Position numbers and translations under genes: made by a program. From positions 3,575 through 67,574 of the forward strand of contig JAVBTR010000039.1 of the NCBI GenBank assembly GCA_031556065.1: a DNA stretch of 64,000 nt. Reading direction: 5' to 3'. This document shows, piece by piece, positions 24,584 to 32,670 of the stretch. Each line of letters opens with the position of its first letter. Within the stretch, counting starts at the first letter, position 1. The notes below the pieces were generated by a model that made no database searches, was not told where the DNA came from, and saw only the letters and a list, made by a program, of their open reading frames with translations. This DNA comes from JAVBTR01 sp031556065 (GTDB lineage Bacteria; Bacillota; Clostridia; Christensenellales; Aristaeellaceae).

Positions 24584-25960
24584 TTACTCCTTTACCTTCC
24601 CAGCTTTCAAGTCCGCCATCACCTTGGGGTAGATTTTATCCAGCTTGTAGCAGCCGTAAATCACAGGCATAATAGCCAGGAACGGCAGCGCCGCATACAG
24701 ATACAGGTTCTTAATCACGTTCACAGCTGCATCCGGCTGCACCGCCATGTTGCCATCATACCCCGCCGCGCCCAGAATACCCATGGCTACAGCCCCGGCG
24801 ATACCGCCGCCAATCTTTGCGCCAAAGGTGGTAGTGGAATAGAGCATGCCCTCTACACGGGTACCGGTCTTCCATTGGCCGTACTCAATGGTATCGGCAA
24901 TCATAGCGAACATGGTGCCCATGGCTGTGGCGCTGCCAATGCCTTTAATGACCGCGCATAACATAAGCCAGCTGAAGTTAAAGGGGTTGACCAATACCAG
25001 CACCGCGCCTACAAAGCTGATGATCGCGCCTACAAAGGCCACATTGCGCTTGCCGACTTTTTTAATAATCCCCGTCATCAGCGGCATGACGATCAGCGCT
25101 ACCAAAATGCCTACTGCGGAAAGATAACCAATATACGTTTCATCCCCTAAAAGATACTTGGCGTAATAGGTGCCTACCGTCATAGAAAGGGAAAGGCCCA
25201 GCACCATCACCACCCAGGTAGCCACAAGTAAAAGCCATTGGTCGTTCTTCATGCAAAGCTTAAAGCTTTTACCAAAGGAAATCTTTTCAACCGGCACATC
25301 CACCCGCTCCTTGGTGGTTTTAAAGCACAGTAAAAACAACACTGCTGCCAGAACGCCATAAACGCAGGACACAATCACCCATGCTTGCTGGCTGCTGGTG
25401 CCCGCTTCGCCGCCTACGGCTTTCACAATAGGCAGTGTCAGCGCGTTAATGGCCAAAGAGCCTACCTGGGCCATGAACATACGAAATACGTTGATAATCA
25501 TCCGTTGGTTCTGATCCCGGCTCATCCGCGCTGTCAGCGCCCCATAGGGAATGTTGATGGCTGTGTAAAGCACAGTGGTTACTAAATTGTAGGTAATGGC
25601 AATGTAAACATACTTGCCAAAATCTCCAAAATTGGGCACTGTAAAAACCAATACCGCCGCAATAGCGATAGGCACCGCCAGCCACAGCATCCAGGGCCGG
25701 GCCTTGCCGTGCTTGGATTTGGTCTTATCCATGACATAGCCCATAATAATGTCGCTGATCCCGTCAAACAAGCGGGATGCCATCATAATCATACCAATAA
25801 TTGCAGGATTTAAACCAAGCGCATCGGTGTAAAAAAAGGTGACATAAGTGGAAGTTAATACCAGAATCAAGTTACTGGCCAGGTCCCCGCCGCCGTAAAA
25901 GAATTTTTCCCAAAAGCCAATCTTTTCCACCGTGGGTTCACTGTTTCTAAACGTTGTCAT
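24584..25960 (-). CDS. GPH-family (glycoside-pentoside-hexuronide):cation symporter
   Basis: Major-facilitator-type membrane protein, 458 aa, 12 helices. The N-terminus EKFFYGGGDLASNLI with TDALGLNP and RLFDGISDIIMGYVMDKTKSKHGKARPW, given here as FDGISDIIMG and KHGKARPW, is diagnostic of the MelB/XynP subfamily. Import of oligosaccharides or hexuronides with Na+ or H+ is expected. ATG 25960 follows AAAGGAGG. It sits between the PAP2 phosphatase (16 bases upstream) and the esterase. Confidence 0.93.
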   Translation of the reverse strand: MTTFRNSEPTVEKIGFWEKFFYGGGDLASNLILVLTSTYVTFFYTDALGLNPAIIGMIMMASRLFDGISDIIMGYVMDKTKSKHGKARPWMLWLAVPIAIAAVLVFTVPNFGDFGKYVYIAITYNLVTTVLYTAINIPYGALTARMSRDQNQRMIINVFRMFMAQVGSLAINALTLPIVKAVGGEAGTSSQQAWVIVSCVYGVLAAVLFLLCFKTTKERVDVPVEKISFGKSFKLCMKNDQWLLLVATWVVMVLGLSLSMTVGTYYAKYLLGDETYIGYLSAVGILVALIVMPLMTGIIKKVGKRNVAFVGAIISFVGAVLVLVNPFNFSWLMLCAVIKGIGSATAMGTMFAMIADTIEYGQWKTGTRVEGMLYSTTTFGAKIGGGIAGAVAMGILGAAGYDGNMAVQPDAAVNVIKNLYLYAALPFLAIMPVIYGCYKLDKIYPKVMADLKAGKVKE

Positions 25961-25975
25961 AAAAATCCTCCTTTA

Positions 25976-26827
25976 TTATATCGCGGCCGCGTTTTCCCGC
26001 AGCCGTGTACGACCAATAAACCTGCGGCTTAAAAGCGTAAAGCTCAAAACTGTAATACCCGCGCCAAAGAGCACATCCGAAGCAAAGTGAGCCCCCATAA
26101 CCACCCGGCTTACCATTACCAATACAAGCCATGCAACAGCAAACATATTCAGTGCTGCCTTAGCGCCCTTGCCTTGCAGACCTTTCACAAACGTGGGCAG
26201 AAGGGTAATCCACAATATGCAGGCCGAGTTGGCCGAATGGCCCGATGGAAAGGACATGTATTCGTTGTTCTTGGCAAAGGGCTGGGGAATAACCCAAAAA
26301 GCGAATTGCCCCTCACCCTGGGCTAAAAGGCGCATTCGGGGTCGACCCCAAATCATCTTTAAAATATTCACTCCAAACAAAGCGATAAGCACCATAAAAA
26401 GGCCTACCAGGGCCGCGTTTCGCAGCGCTTCCTTGTTGCCTTTTCCTATTTTAGCCGCCGCAAGCATAAACGCCACTGCCACTAAAATCCCCGCGGCATA
26501 TAAAATTTCCCCTTTTGCCGCGATATACTGGCCAGGCAAGGAGCCCGCGCCCAAGCCAAATAAAACGCACAATGCGCCAAACCCAATAAAGCCAATAACA
26601 TCCAACGCCTTGTTTTTCCTGTTGCGTGTGGCCCAAAGCCCCGCACAGCCGAAGCTGGCCACCAGCATACAGGGCACCTCGCCAAAGGCTTCAAAAAAGT
26701 GGCCAAACCCGCTTACCGGGTTGAAAATAGCCTGTGAAATGGGCCAATCCAGCCATATCAAGACCACCATCAATACTGCAAAACCACCGATAAACCAAAA
26801 ACCGCGCCCCTTTTTCGCTGTCACCAC
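25976..26827 (-). CDS. PAP2-superfamily membrane phosphatase
   Basis: Lipid-phosphate-type phosphatase, 283 aa with about seven helices. The three catalytic blocks are KMIWGRPRMR, FPSGHSANS and SRVVMGAHFASD, so all the Arg, His and Asp active-site residues are present. The start is one of two consecutive GTG codons (26827 or 26824) after GGAGGG. It leads an operon with the sugar symporter and the esterase, which is an unusual partnership. Undecaprenyl-pyrophosphate or phosphatidylglycerol-phosphate are possible substrates. Confidence 0.9.
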   Translation of the reverse strand: MVTAKKGRGFWFIGGFAVLMVVLIWLDWPISQAIFNPVSGFGHFFEAFGEVPCMLVASFGCAGLWATRNRKNKALDVIGFIGFGALCVLFGLGAGSLPGQYIAAKGEILYAAGILVAVAFMLAAAKIGKGNKEALRNAALVGLFMVLIALFGVNILKMIWGRPRMRLLAQGEGQFAFWVIPQPFAKNNEYMSFPSGHSANSACILWITLLPTFVKGLQGKGAKAALNMFAVAWLVLVMVSRVVMGAHFASDVLFGAGITVLSFTLLSRRFIGRTRLRENAAAI

Positions 26828-26852
26828 AATTCCCTCCCGAACCTTATTCAGT

Positions 26853-26872
26853 TATGATTTAAATCAATCATA
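26853..26872. promoter_or_regulatory. inverted repeat between PAP2 and AraC genes
   Basis: TATGATT-TAAATC-AATCATA has 7-bp arms in the divergent interval, so it is a possible AraC-regulator site for both directions. A second dyad AAAACC..CCATG/CATGG.TTTT lies at about 26879-26906, just upstream of the AraC gene. Confidence 0.4.
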
Positions 26873-26950
26873 GACAAAAAAACCGCCATGTGATATCATG
26901 GTTTTAATAAATCTAGCGCAAATTTAATGCAAATTGAATCGGGTGATTTG

Positions 26951-27724
26951 ATGGCCGAAACAGACCTTCGCCTTCGCAACCTTCTAAACATCCTGGATGC
27001 CCAGGGCAAGGATGAGGACATCCTCTTCCAAATGCGTGAGCTGAACCAGCAGCACGCGCCTTTTGATATTGAAAAAGCCATCTGGCTTGCCATCTATAAC
27101 GGCCAGCCGGAAGCCCTCTTATCACTGCTCCACCAGGCAAGCCGCAGCCCGGACGCCCATACCTACGGCATGGGCCTGTTAAGCAAGAACCCCCTGCGTC
27201 ACTGCCAATACATGGCCGTGACCTCCGCCGCTGTTTCTTGCCGCACTGCCATGGCCGCAGGCGTTCCGGAATCCCAGGCCTATGCTTTAAGCGATAGCTT
27301 TATTCAAAAAATCGATTGCATGGACGATCCTGAAAAGGTTGTCCAGGAAGCCTTTCAAATTCAAATTCAATTCGCCCGCCTGGTGGCCAAGCACAAGCAA
27401 AAAGCCGCTTATTCAAAACCCATCCGCACGGTGATCGATTATATCTCCCACCATCTCCATGAATCCCTGGCCATTGAAACCCTGGCTGCCAAAACCCCTT
27501 ATTCCCCCAAATACCTGGCCATTCTATTTAAAAAAGAAACCGGCCAAACCTTGACTGATTTCATTCTTGTTTCCCGTATCCAAGAGGCCAAACGCCTCCT
27601 AAAGCAAAACCACACCTGCAAGGAGGTGGCTTATCTCCTGGGCTTTTGCAGCCAGAGCCACTTCATTCAGCGGTTTGAAAAGATAACAGGCGTAACGCCT
27701 AAGGAATATGTAAAAGGGAACTAA
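26951..27724 (+). CDS. AraC family transcriptional regulator
   Basis: 257 aa. The C-terminal 100 residues form the double-HTH AraC domain (IETLAAKTPYSPKYLAILFK and VAYLLGFCSQSHFIQRFEK). The N-terminal 150 residues are helical and match no sensor domain I recognise. They contain SKNPLRHCQYMAV, which resembles the helical N-terminal part of YSIRK-type AraC proteins. ATG 26951 follows GGGTG; ATG 26927 has no ribosome site. It is divergent from the PAP2-symporter-esterase operon, so a role in controlling it is likely. Confidence 0.9.
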   Translation: MAETDLRLRNLLNILDAQGKDEDILFQMRELNQQHAPFDIEKAIWLAIYNGQPEALLSLLHQASRSPDAHTYGMGLLSKNPLRHCQYMAVTSAAVSCRTAMAAGVPESQAYALSDSFIQKIDCMDDPEKVVQEAFQIQIQFARLVAKHKQKAAYSKPIRTVIDYISHHLHESLAIETLAAKTPYSPKYLAILFKKETGQTLTDFILVSRIQEAKRLLKQNHTCKEVAYLLGFCSQSHFIQRFEKITGVTPKEYVKGN

Positions 27725-27729
27725 AAAAT

Positions 27730-27799
27730 GCGAGAGGGATATTTCTTTTCGAAAAAAAGAAATATCCCTCTCGCGCACTCCCTAAAGAAAACCTAATAA
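27730..27799. repeat. hairpin repeat, copy B
   Basis: A perfect 20-bp stem, starting GCGAGAGGGATATTTC at 27730 and ending at 27774, closes a CGAAA loop and is followed by CGCACTCCCTAAAGAAAACCT. It lies 5 bases after the AraC stop, between convergent genes, and can serve as a terminator. See copies at 6759, 47813, 48921 and 57536. Confidence 0.78.
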
Positions 27800-27810
27800 C
27801 CCGAGCTGCC

Positions 27811-27851
27811 AAGGCGGCTGCAAGCCTAAGCCTGCAGATGCGCTCTTTTCG
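27811..27851. repeat. partial copy of the 17983-18021 repeat arm
   Basis: AAGGCGG, TAAGCC, GCAGATG and TTTTCG occur in the same order and nearly the same spacing as in the right arm of the inverted repeat behind citrate synthase. Both copies end just past the stop codon of a minus-strand gene. Confidence 0.55.
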
Positions 27852-27860
27852 TCAGCCGAC

Positions 27861-28643
27861 TTAGGGCTGCTTGCCGATATAAGCCAGAATACCACCATCC
27901 ACGTATAAGATGTGGCCATTAACAAAGTCGGAAGCGGAGGAGGACAGAAACACTGCCGGGCCTACCAGGTCTTCCGTCTTACCCCAGCGTGCGGCAGGGG
28001 TTTTGCCAATAATGAAGGAATTGAAAGGATGGCCCGGTTCGCGCAGGGGCGCTGTCTGGGGGGTTTCGATATAACCAGGGCCTAAGCCATTGCACTGAAT
28101 ATTGAATTCGCCGTATTCGGAAGCGATGTTCCTGGTAAGCATCTTCAGGCCACCCTTGGCAGCTGCGTAAGCGGAAACGGTTTCACGGCCCAGTTCGCTC
28201 ATCATGGAGCAAATGTTGATAATCTTTCCGCCGCCCTTTTTAATCATGGAGGGAATCACAGCTTTGGCACAGATGAAGGGGGCGTTCAGATCCACATCGA
28301 TCACCTGGCGGAAATCCTTGGCGCTCATTTCCACCATGGGAATGCGCTTAATGATGCCCGCGTTGTTCACCAAAATATCGATTACGCCAACTTCGGATTC
28401 GATCTGGGCCACCATGGCCAATACCGCGTCTTCGTTGGTTACGTCGCACACATAGCCCTTGGCATCGATGCCGGCAGCCTTATAGTTTTCAAGGCCCTTG
28501 TTTAAGAATTCTTCGTTGATATCGTTAAAAACGATTTTCGCGCCAGAAGCTGCCAGGCCGGAAGCAATGGCAAAGCCAATGCCGTAGGAAGCACCAGTAA
28601 CCAACGCTACTTTGCCTTCAAGGCTAAACATATTCATGCTCAT
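27861..28643 (-). CDS. SDR oxidoreductase, gluconate 5-dehydrogenase/KduD-like
   Basis: Short-chain dehydrogenase, 260 aa. The NAD(P) motif is GASYGIG, then NNAG, and the catalytic triad is Ser in NICSMMSELG, Tyr in SAYAAAK and the Lys four residues on. The sequence fits the IdnO/KduD group that interconverts 2-keto-3-deoxygluconate-type and 5-keto sugar acids. It follows kduI by 13 bases, so reduction of 3-deoxy-D-glycero-2,5-hexodiulosonate (the KduD reaction) is the most likely role. The C-terminal DGGILAYIGKQP is typical of IdnO relatives. Confidence 0.88.
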   Translation of the reverse strand: MSMNMFSLEGKVALVTGASYGIGFAIASGLAASGAKIVFNDINEEFLNKGLENYKAAGIDAKGYVCDVTNEDAVLAMVAQIESEVGVIDILVNNAGIIKRIPMVEMSAKDFRQVIDVDLNAPFICAKAVIPSMIKKGGGKIINICSMMSELGRETVSAYAAAKGGLKMLTRNIASEYGEFNIQCNGLGPGYIETPQTAPLREPGHPFNSFIIGKTPAARWGKTEDLVGPAVFLSSSASDFVNGHILYVDGGILAYIGKQP

Positions 28644-28656
28644 TTTCTTTCGCTCC

Positions 28657-29499
28657 TTATTTCAAATCGGTGGTATTGATAACGTCCATATCATCAAAGG
28701 CCTGGTTTTCGCCGCCCATAGCCCAAATGAAGGTGTAATTGCTTGTGCCAGCGCCGGAATGGATAGACCAGGAGGGGCTGATAACCGCCTGTTCGTTCTG
28801 CATAACGATATGACGGGTTTCGTCGCCTTCGCCCATCATGTGGAACACCACATTTCCCTGAGGCACATCGAAGTAGCAATATACCTCCATGCGGCGCTCA
28901 TGGGTATGGGAGGGCATGGTGTTCCAAACAGAACCAGGCTCCAGCACTGTCATTCCCATGGAAAGCTGGCAGGTGGGCAGCACATCCGGGTGAATGAACT
29001 GGTTGATCACACGTTTATTGCTGGTTTCCAGCGCGCCCAAGGGCTTTTTCGCTGCGTCCTGAATCTTGATCAGCTTATTTTCATAGGCGCAATGGGCAGG
29101 GGCAGATACCATGTAGAATTTTGCGGGGTTATTTGCATCAGCGGAGGTGAAATGCACTTCCTTGTTGCCTCTGGTCAGGTACAGGCAATCCTTATGGTCC
29201 AGTTCATAGGTAACGCCATCTGCAACCACCGTGCCCTTGCCGCCCAGGTTGAACATGCCAATTTCCCGGCGCTCCAGAAAATACTTCGTACCAAAGTTCT
29301 TCCAAATATCAATGCCCTTATCGATGCTCAGTTTTTCGGTGGTGGGCATCACTCCCATGGTAACCATACGGTCCACATGGCTGTATACCGCCGTCACATC
29401 CGAAGGCACAAACAGCTTCTCAATCAGAAACTCCTTGCGGGTCTCCTCGGTGGTGTATCGCTTGAAATCTTTCTGGTTGCAGGAATAACGAATATCCAT
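28657..29499 (-). CDS. kduI: 5-dehydro-4-deoxy-D-glucuronate isomerase
   Basis: Cupin-fold zinc isomerase, 280 aa, of pectin and unsaturated-uronate breakdown. The zinc ligands His198, His200, Glu205 (PSHTHERRMEVY) and His247 (SWSIHSGAGT) align with E. coli His196, His198, Glu203 and His245. ATG 29499 is 8 bases from AAGGAGG. The frame opens 24 bases earlier, but that start has no ribosome site. It forms an operon with the KduD-like dehydrogenase. Lyases and KDG kinase/aldolase genes are not in the window. Confidence 0.96.
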   Translation of the reverse strand: MDIRYSCNQKDFKRYTTEETRKEFLIEKLFVPSDVTAVYSHVDRMVTMGVMPTTEKLSIDKGIDIWKNFGTKYFLERREIGMFNLGGKGTVVADGVTYELDHKDCLYLTRGNKEVHFTSADANNPAKFYMVSAPAHCAYENKLIKIQDAAKKPLGALETSNKRVINQFIHPDVLPTCQLSMGMTVLEPGSVWNTMPSHTHERRMEVYCYFDVPQGNVVFHMMGEGDETRHIVMQNEQAVISPSWSIHSGAGTSNYTFIWAMGGENQAFDDMDVINTTDLK

Positions 29500-29612
29500 T
29501 GATGGTTCCTCCTTCGCATTCATAAAAAAGCTTGCATAGTTTGCCTATTCGCCTTTTACCGGCCTTTTCCTTCCCGTTAAATGTTACAAACGGTTGTGTC
29601 CATTTTAACAAC

Positions 29613-30482
29613 CTAATCTTGCTTGTTCAGGTTCGCGAAACCTTCTCCTAGCGCTTCATGAGCGCCTGTCACAAACAAAAACGCCCTTTCATCCTCCTGG
29701 CGCACAATTTCTTTAAGGCGCATCAGCTCCTGGGTATTCACCACGCACAGGATCACAGGCCGTACGGTTTGGGTGTAAGCGCCCATGGCCATCAGGTGGG
29801 TCACCCCCCGGCCCAGTTCATGCATCAGTCGGTAGGTGATCATGGCTTCCTTGGAAGTGATGATATAGCAGGCCTTGACGCTTTCAAAGCCTGTTAAAAC
29901 CGCATCGATCACCTTTGTAGAAATAAAAATGCAGATCAGCGCGTACAAGGCATGCTGCGCTCCGATAAATATACCTGCCGCCACCACCACCAGGCAATCC
30001 AAGGCAAACAATATATTGGTAATGGAAAGCACCTGGAATTTCCGGTGAATCAGTTTGGCAATCATATCCGTGCCACCAGTGGTAGCGTTGCCGCGCAGGA
30101 TTAGGCCCAGCCCGGCCCCCAGAAGAACGCCGCCATATACGGTTCCTAGCAACGTATCATCTGTCAAGGGTTTAAGCTGCATTAAGTCAATAGCAAAGGA
30201 AAACAAAACCGTGGCAAACAAAGAGGCTGCAGCAAAGCGCCTGCCCATGGATTTATAGCTCATTAAAAACAAGGGAATATTCATGGCAAGGCTTGTCATA
30301 CCAACAGGCAGACCGAAAAGGTGATTTAAAATGGTTGTTACGCCGGTAAGCCCCCCTGGAGCAATCCCGTTGGGCACCAAAAAAAGCGGGTATGCCAAGC
30401 CACCGATAATGCACCCCAAAACAATCTGGCCATATGAAAAAAGCTGGGTTTTCATGGGCACCTTGCGAATACGATCGAACAT
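29613..30482 (-). CDS. YitT family membrane protein (DUF161-DUF2179)
   Basis: 289 aa with about five helices in the first 190 residues (GLAYPLFLVPNGIAPGGLTG, LRGNATTGGTDMIAKL) and a cytosolic C-terminal DUF2179 domain (ACYIITSKEAMITYRLMHEL, VNTQELMRLKEIVRQED). The family is widespread in Firmicutes with no settled function. ATG 30482 follows GGGAGG. It stands alone, with a 113-base gap to kduI. Confidence 0.9.
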   Translation of the reverse strand: MFDRIRKVPMKTQLFSYGQIVLGCIIGGLAYPLFLVPNGIAPGGLTGVTTILNHLFGLPVGMTSLAMNIPLFLMSYKSMGRRFAAASLFATVLFSFAIDLMQLKPLTDDTLLGTVYGGVLLGAGLGLILRGNATTGGTDMIAKLIHRKFQVLSITNILFALDCLVVVAAGIFIGAQHALYALICIFISTKVIDAVLTGFESVKACYIITSKEAMITYRLMHELGRGVTHLMAMGAYTQTVRPVILCVVNTQELMRLKEIVRQEDERAFLFVTGAHEALGEGFANLNKQD

Positions 30483-30525
30483 GAGCTTGTCCTCCCATAT
30501 AAGAGCGCCGCAAAGGCGCTCCTGT

Positions 30526-30906
30526 TTAGCTTTTGCAATCTATCTGGGTTTCATTCCCGCCAGGGCAACACTGAGTACCCAGGGACACGCACAGCGCTTT
30601 ATCCACCCGATCCATCACCTGTCTATCCACTTGCCCCAGCCGCTTTTGCAGCCGCTGCTTTTCAAGGGTTCGCACCTGTTCCAGCAGAATCAGGGATTCT
30701 TTGTTCAGCCCCGACTCCTCGGCGGTAATAGGTACATGGGTAGGCAGTTTAGGCTTTTTCATGCGGCTGGTAATAGCCGCGACGATCACCGTTGGGCTGT
30801 GCAGGTTGCCTACGTCATTTTGTATAATCAACACAGGACGGATGCCGCCTTGCTCGGAACCCAGCACAGGATCCAGATCCGCCTTGTAGATTTCTCCACG
30901 TTTCAT
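30526..30906 (-). CDS. MazF/EndoA-type mRNA interferase
   Basis: Type II toxin family endoribonuclease, 126 aa. The chain KRGEIYKADLDPVLGSEQGG followed by RPVLIIQND and TVIVAAITS closely resembles B. subtilis EndoA (NdoA), which cuts mRNA at UACAU. The conserved catalytic Arg/Thr region (GIRPVLIIQND, AAITSRM) is intact. The last 16 residues (from TQCCPGG) are a Cys-containing extension. ATG 30906 follows GGAG. No ribbon-helix-helix antitoxin gene lies next to it; the upstream gene is unrelated and separated by a terminator. Confidence 0.92.
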   Translation of the reverse strand: MKRGEIYKADLDPVLGSEQGGIRPVLIIQNDVGNLHSPTVIVAAITSRMKKPKLPTHVPITAEESGLNKESLILLEQVRTLEKQRLQKRLGQVDRQVMDRVDKALCVSLGTQCCPGGNETQIDCKS

Positions 30907-30975
30907 ATTGTCACACTCCGTGCCCCCCTTTGTCAAGCCTGAATACACCACTTTATTTTGCGGGGGCGGAACAAA

Positions 30976-31018
30976 ACAAGAAGCTCCCTACAGGCTATGC
31001 TTGTAAGAAGCTTCTTGT
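30976..31018 (-). terminator. intrinsic terminator after the NrdD-like gene
   Basis: ACAAGAAGCT (30976-30985) pairs with AGCTTCTTGT (31009-31018), with an inner CTACAG..CTTGTAA pairing, and on the minus strand is followed by TTTTGTTCC. It separates the small NrdD-like gene from the toxin gene. Confidence 0.75.
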
Positions 31019-31021
31019 GTT

Positions 31022-31285
31022 CTACACACTATGCTTGACCCGGTCCTTTTCCTCGGCCCTCTTTCCATTATTAAACCGGTCCAGTGTGCCCACCAGGTAG
31101 CCGGTGATTCGGCGAATCCGCTGGAAGGATGTGTCCTCAAAGGCGTAATCCAGTTCCACTTCATCTCCGTCTACGGCAATGTTCAGGCTGCTGGGAGCCC
31201 GTCCATGCTTTTTCGTTACATAATCCACATAAGCCTTCTTTTCACTTTCGTTCATTTGAAAACCGTTTAATACATTCACTGTCAT
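31022..31285 (-). CDS. small protein resembling the C-terminal tail of anaerobic ribonucleotide reductase
   Basis: 87 aa. The segment RRITGYLVGTLDRFNNGKRAEEKDRVKH matches the conserved NrdD C-terminal pattern R-x-TGYL-x-x-WN-x-GK-x-x-E-x-x-DR; it is quoted here as RRITGYLVGTLDRFN and GKRAEEKDRVKH. The glycyl-radical loop and catalytic cysteines of the full 700-aa enzyme are absent. Stand-alone proteins of this size are often labelled NrdD in Clostridia, although they cannot be reductases themselves. ATG 31285 follows AGGAGG. Binding to a partner or regulation is inference. Confidence 0.7.
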   Translation of the reverse strand: MTVNVLNGFQMNESEKKAYVDYVTKKHGRAPSSLNIAVDGDEVELDYAFEDTSFQRIRRITGYLVGTLDRFNNGKRAEEKDRVKHSV

Positions 31286-31322
31286 TTTAAGCACCTCCTA
31301 TTTAAGAGATACCCATTTTGGA

Positions 31323-32486
31323 TTACTGTGAAACAGGCACATAATTCATGGCCTCTACCGCTGTCCAGTCTGCCTTTTCCAGCATGTATTCTCCAAGGTA
31401 TTCCCGAAATTCTTCCCCTTTATAGCCCCCATAGGCGTAAGTCTTGCCTCCGGATTTTACAACACCCTGAATATCCACGCCGGAAGGAAAGGCGCTATAC
31501 TGTGTATAGACGATGCTGCCCTCTTTATCGAAAACGAAGGTCACCAGGCCGTCGAAATTTTCCTTTGTTTGAAGGCCCAGTTTGCGAAGGCCTTTATCGA
31601 GCAAATCCACTCCGGTGGTCGGTGTGCGCACCACATCCACAAAGCCCATTGTCAGCACTAGGCCATCCTCAGTGCTTTCGAAATCCTTGAGGGTGCCATG
31701 AGCGCATCTGGCCAAAAAGCGCTGTTCAAACAAGACCTTTCCGGTATGGGCATCTATTACTTTAGCGCAGTCTGTATAATCCGGCGCATCATTGCCGGAA
31801 ACAAAAGTCTCCGCCAGAATCCAATCCTCACCGGCGGTTAAAAGGCTCATATAGGCGAGGCTATCTTTCTGGTCGATATGGCTTTGCCAAACAAGCTCTC
31901 CCTTTGGGGTAATTCTTAATACAAAGGGTATCTTCTCTTGGACGCTGCGGCCAGACAAAAGGAAATCCTCCCCAATGGCTGACACGGCATACATATTCAG
32001 ATCCGGCTCAAAGGTATACAATAGCTGGCCCTGCCAGTTATACAGGCAATTGGCACTAAAATCCTCGTTATCCGTATAGCGCACAAGGCAGCCGTTTTCG
32101 CAGGCGCCTATTGCGCTCACATCGGAAAGAAGCAATTTGTCCACCAGCTGTTCTCCATTTTCATTGTAGACCCGAATAACAGCTTCATGGTTATTGACAG
32201 TGCCGCCCACAAAACCCAGATTCCCCTGTGAAGTAACGCTTGCCAATACCCCGCGGATCGTATCTTCCGGTTCATAGGCATTCACTTCCCATAAGGTGTT
32301 GCCGTTTGGGTCTCGCTTGCTTAAATAGGGGCTTTGGTCGAAGGAGTAATTTTTCAGGCACAAAAAGCCTCCATCCTCGCATGGCCACATCTGTGAAATA
32401 ATCCCCTCGTCTTTTCCCTTCGCCAATGCGCCAGTTCCCATAAACAGCATTACAGCAACCAATAAAAATAGAAAATTCCGCTTCAT
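31323..32486 (-). CDS. secreted beta-propeller-like protein
   Basis: 387 aa with an N-terminal signal peptide (MKRNFLFLLVAVMLFMGTGALA, about 22 residues) and then repeated 40-55-residue units of the type SKRDPNGNTLWEVNAYEP, VYNENGEQLVDKLL, RITPKGELVWQSHI, VIDAHTGKVLFEQRFL and VFDKEGSIVYTQYS, as in PQQ/WD-like propellers. No catalytic signature is seen. ATG 32486 follows GGAGG. Function unknown; a surface sensing or binding role is possible. Confidence 0.75.
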   Translation of the reverse strand: MKRNFLFLLVAVMLFMGTGALAKGKDEGIISQMWPCEDGGFLCLKNYSFDQSPYLSKRDPNGNTLWEVNAYEPEDTIRGVLASVTSQGNLGFVGGTVNNHEAVIRVYNENGEQLVDKLLLSDVSAIGACENGCLVRYTDNEDFSANCLYNWQGQLLYTFEPDLNMYAVSAIGEDFLLSGRSVQEKIPFVLRITPKGELVWQSHIDQKDSLAYMSLLTAGEDWILAETFVSGNDAPDYTDCAKVIDAHTGKVLFEQRFLARCAHGTLKDFESTEDGLVLTMGFVDVVRTPTTGVDLLDKGLRKLGLQTKENFDGLVTFVFDKEGSIVYTQYSAFPSGVDIQGVVKSGGKTYAYGGYKGEEFREYLGEYMLEKADWTAVEAMNYVPVSQ

Positions 32487-32564
32487 TTTATCGCCTCCAT
32501 ACATAATAGACGCAAATCGCAGCGGAATTTTCCAAAAAAGTTCCCTTTTTCGCTTCTCGCAAAG

Positions 32565-32639
32565 CTAATGATTGTTTCTTCGCTTCATGGCTTTTTTCTT
32601 TTCCGTCTTAAATAGCGGGGTCTTTTTTTCTTTTTCCAT
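32565..32639 (-). CDS. candidate 24-aa Lys/Arg-rich small protein
   Basis: A short frame with a GAGGTGAT ribosome site 4-5 bases before ATG 32639 encodes MEKEKKTPLFKTEKKKAMKRRNNH in full, noted here as MEKEKKTPLFKTEKKK plus AMKRRNNH. It lies 31 bases after rpe, the place where Bacillus has thiN and the 26-aa spoVM gene, but it is not similar to SpoVM. High charge suggests RNA or ribosome binding if it is translated. Confidence 0.4.
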   Translation of the reverse strand: MEKEKKTPLFKTEKKKAMKRRNNH

Positions 32640-32670
32640 GGGGATCACCTCACGGATAGCCTTCCCGGTT

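Noticed and set aside
28612..29502. A 296-codon open frame on the plus strand
   Set aside because: It is antisense to kduI, whose zinc ligands and ribosome site are clear.
32565..32639. spoVM
   Set aside because: The position is suggestive, but the peptide is highly charged and does not resemble the amphipathic SpoVM sequence.
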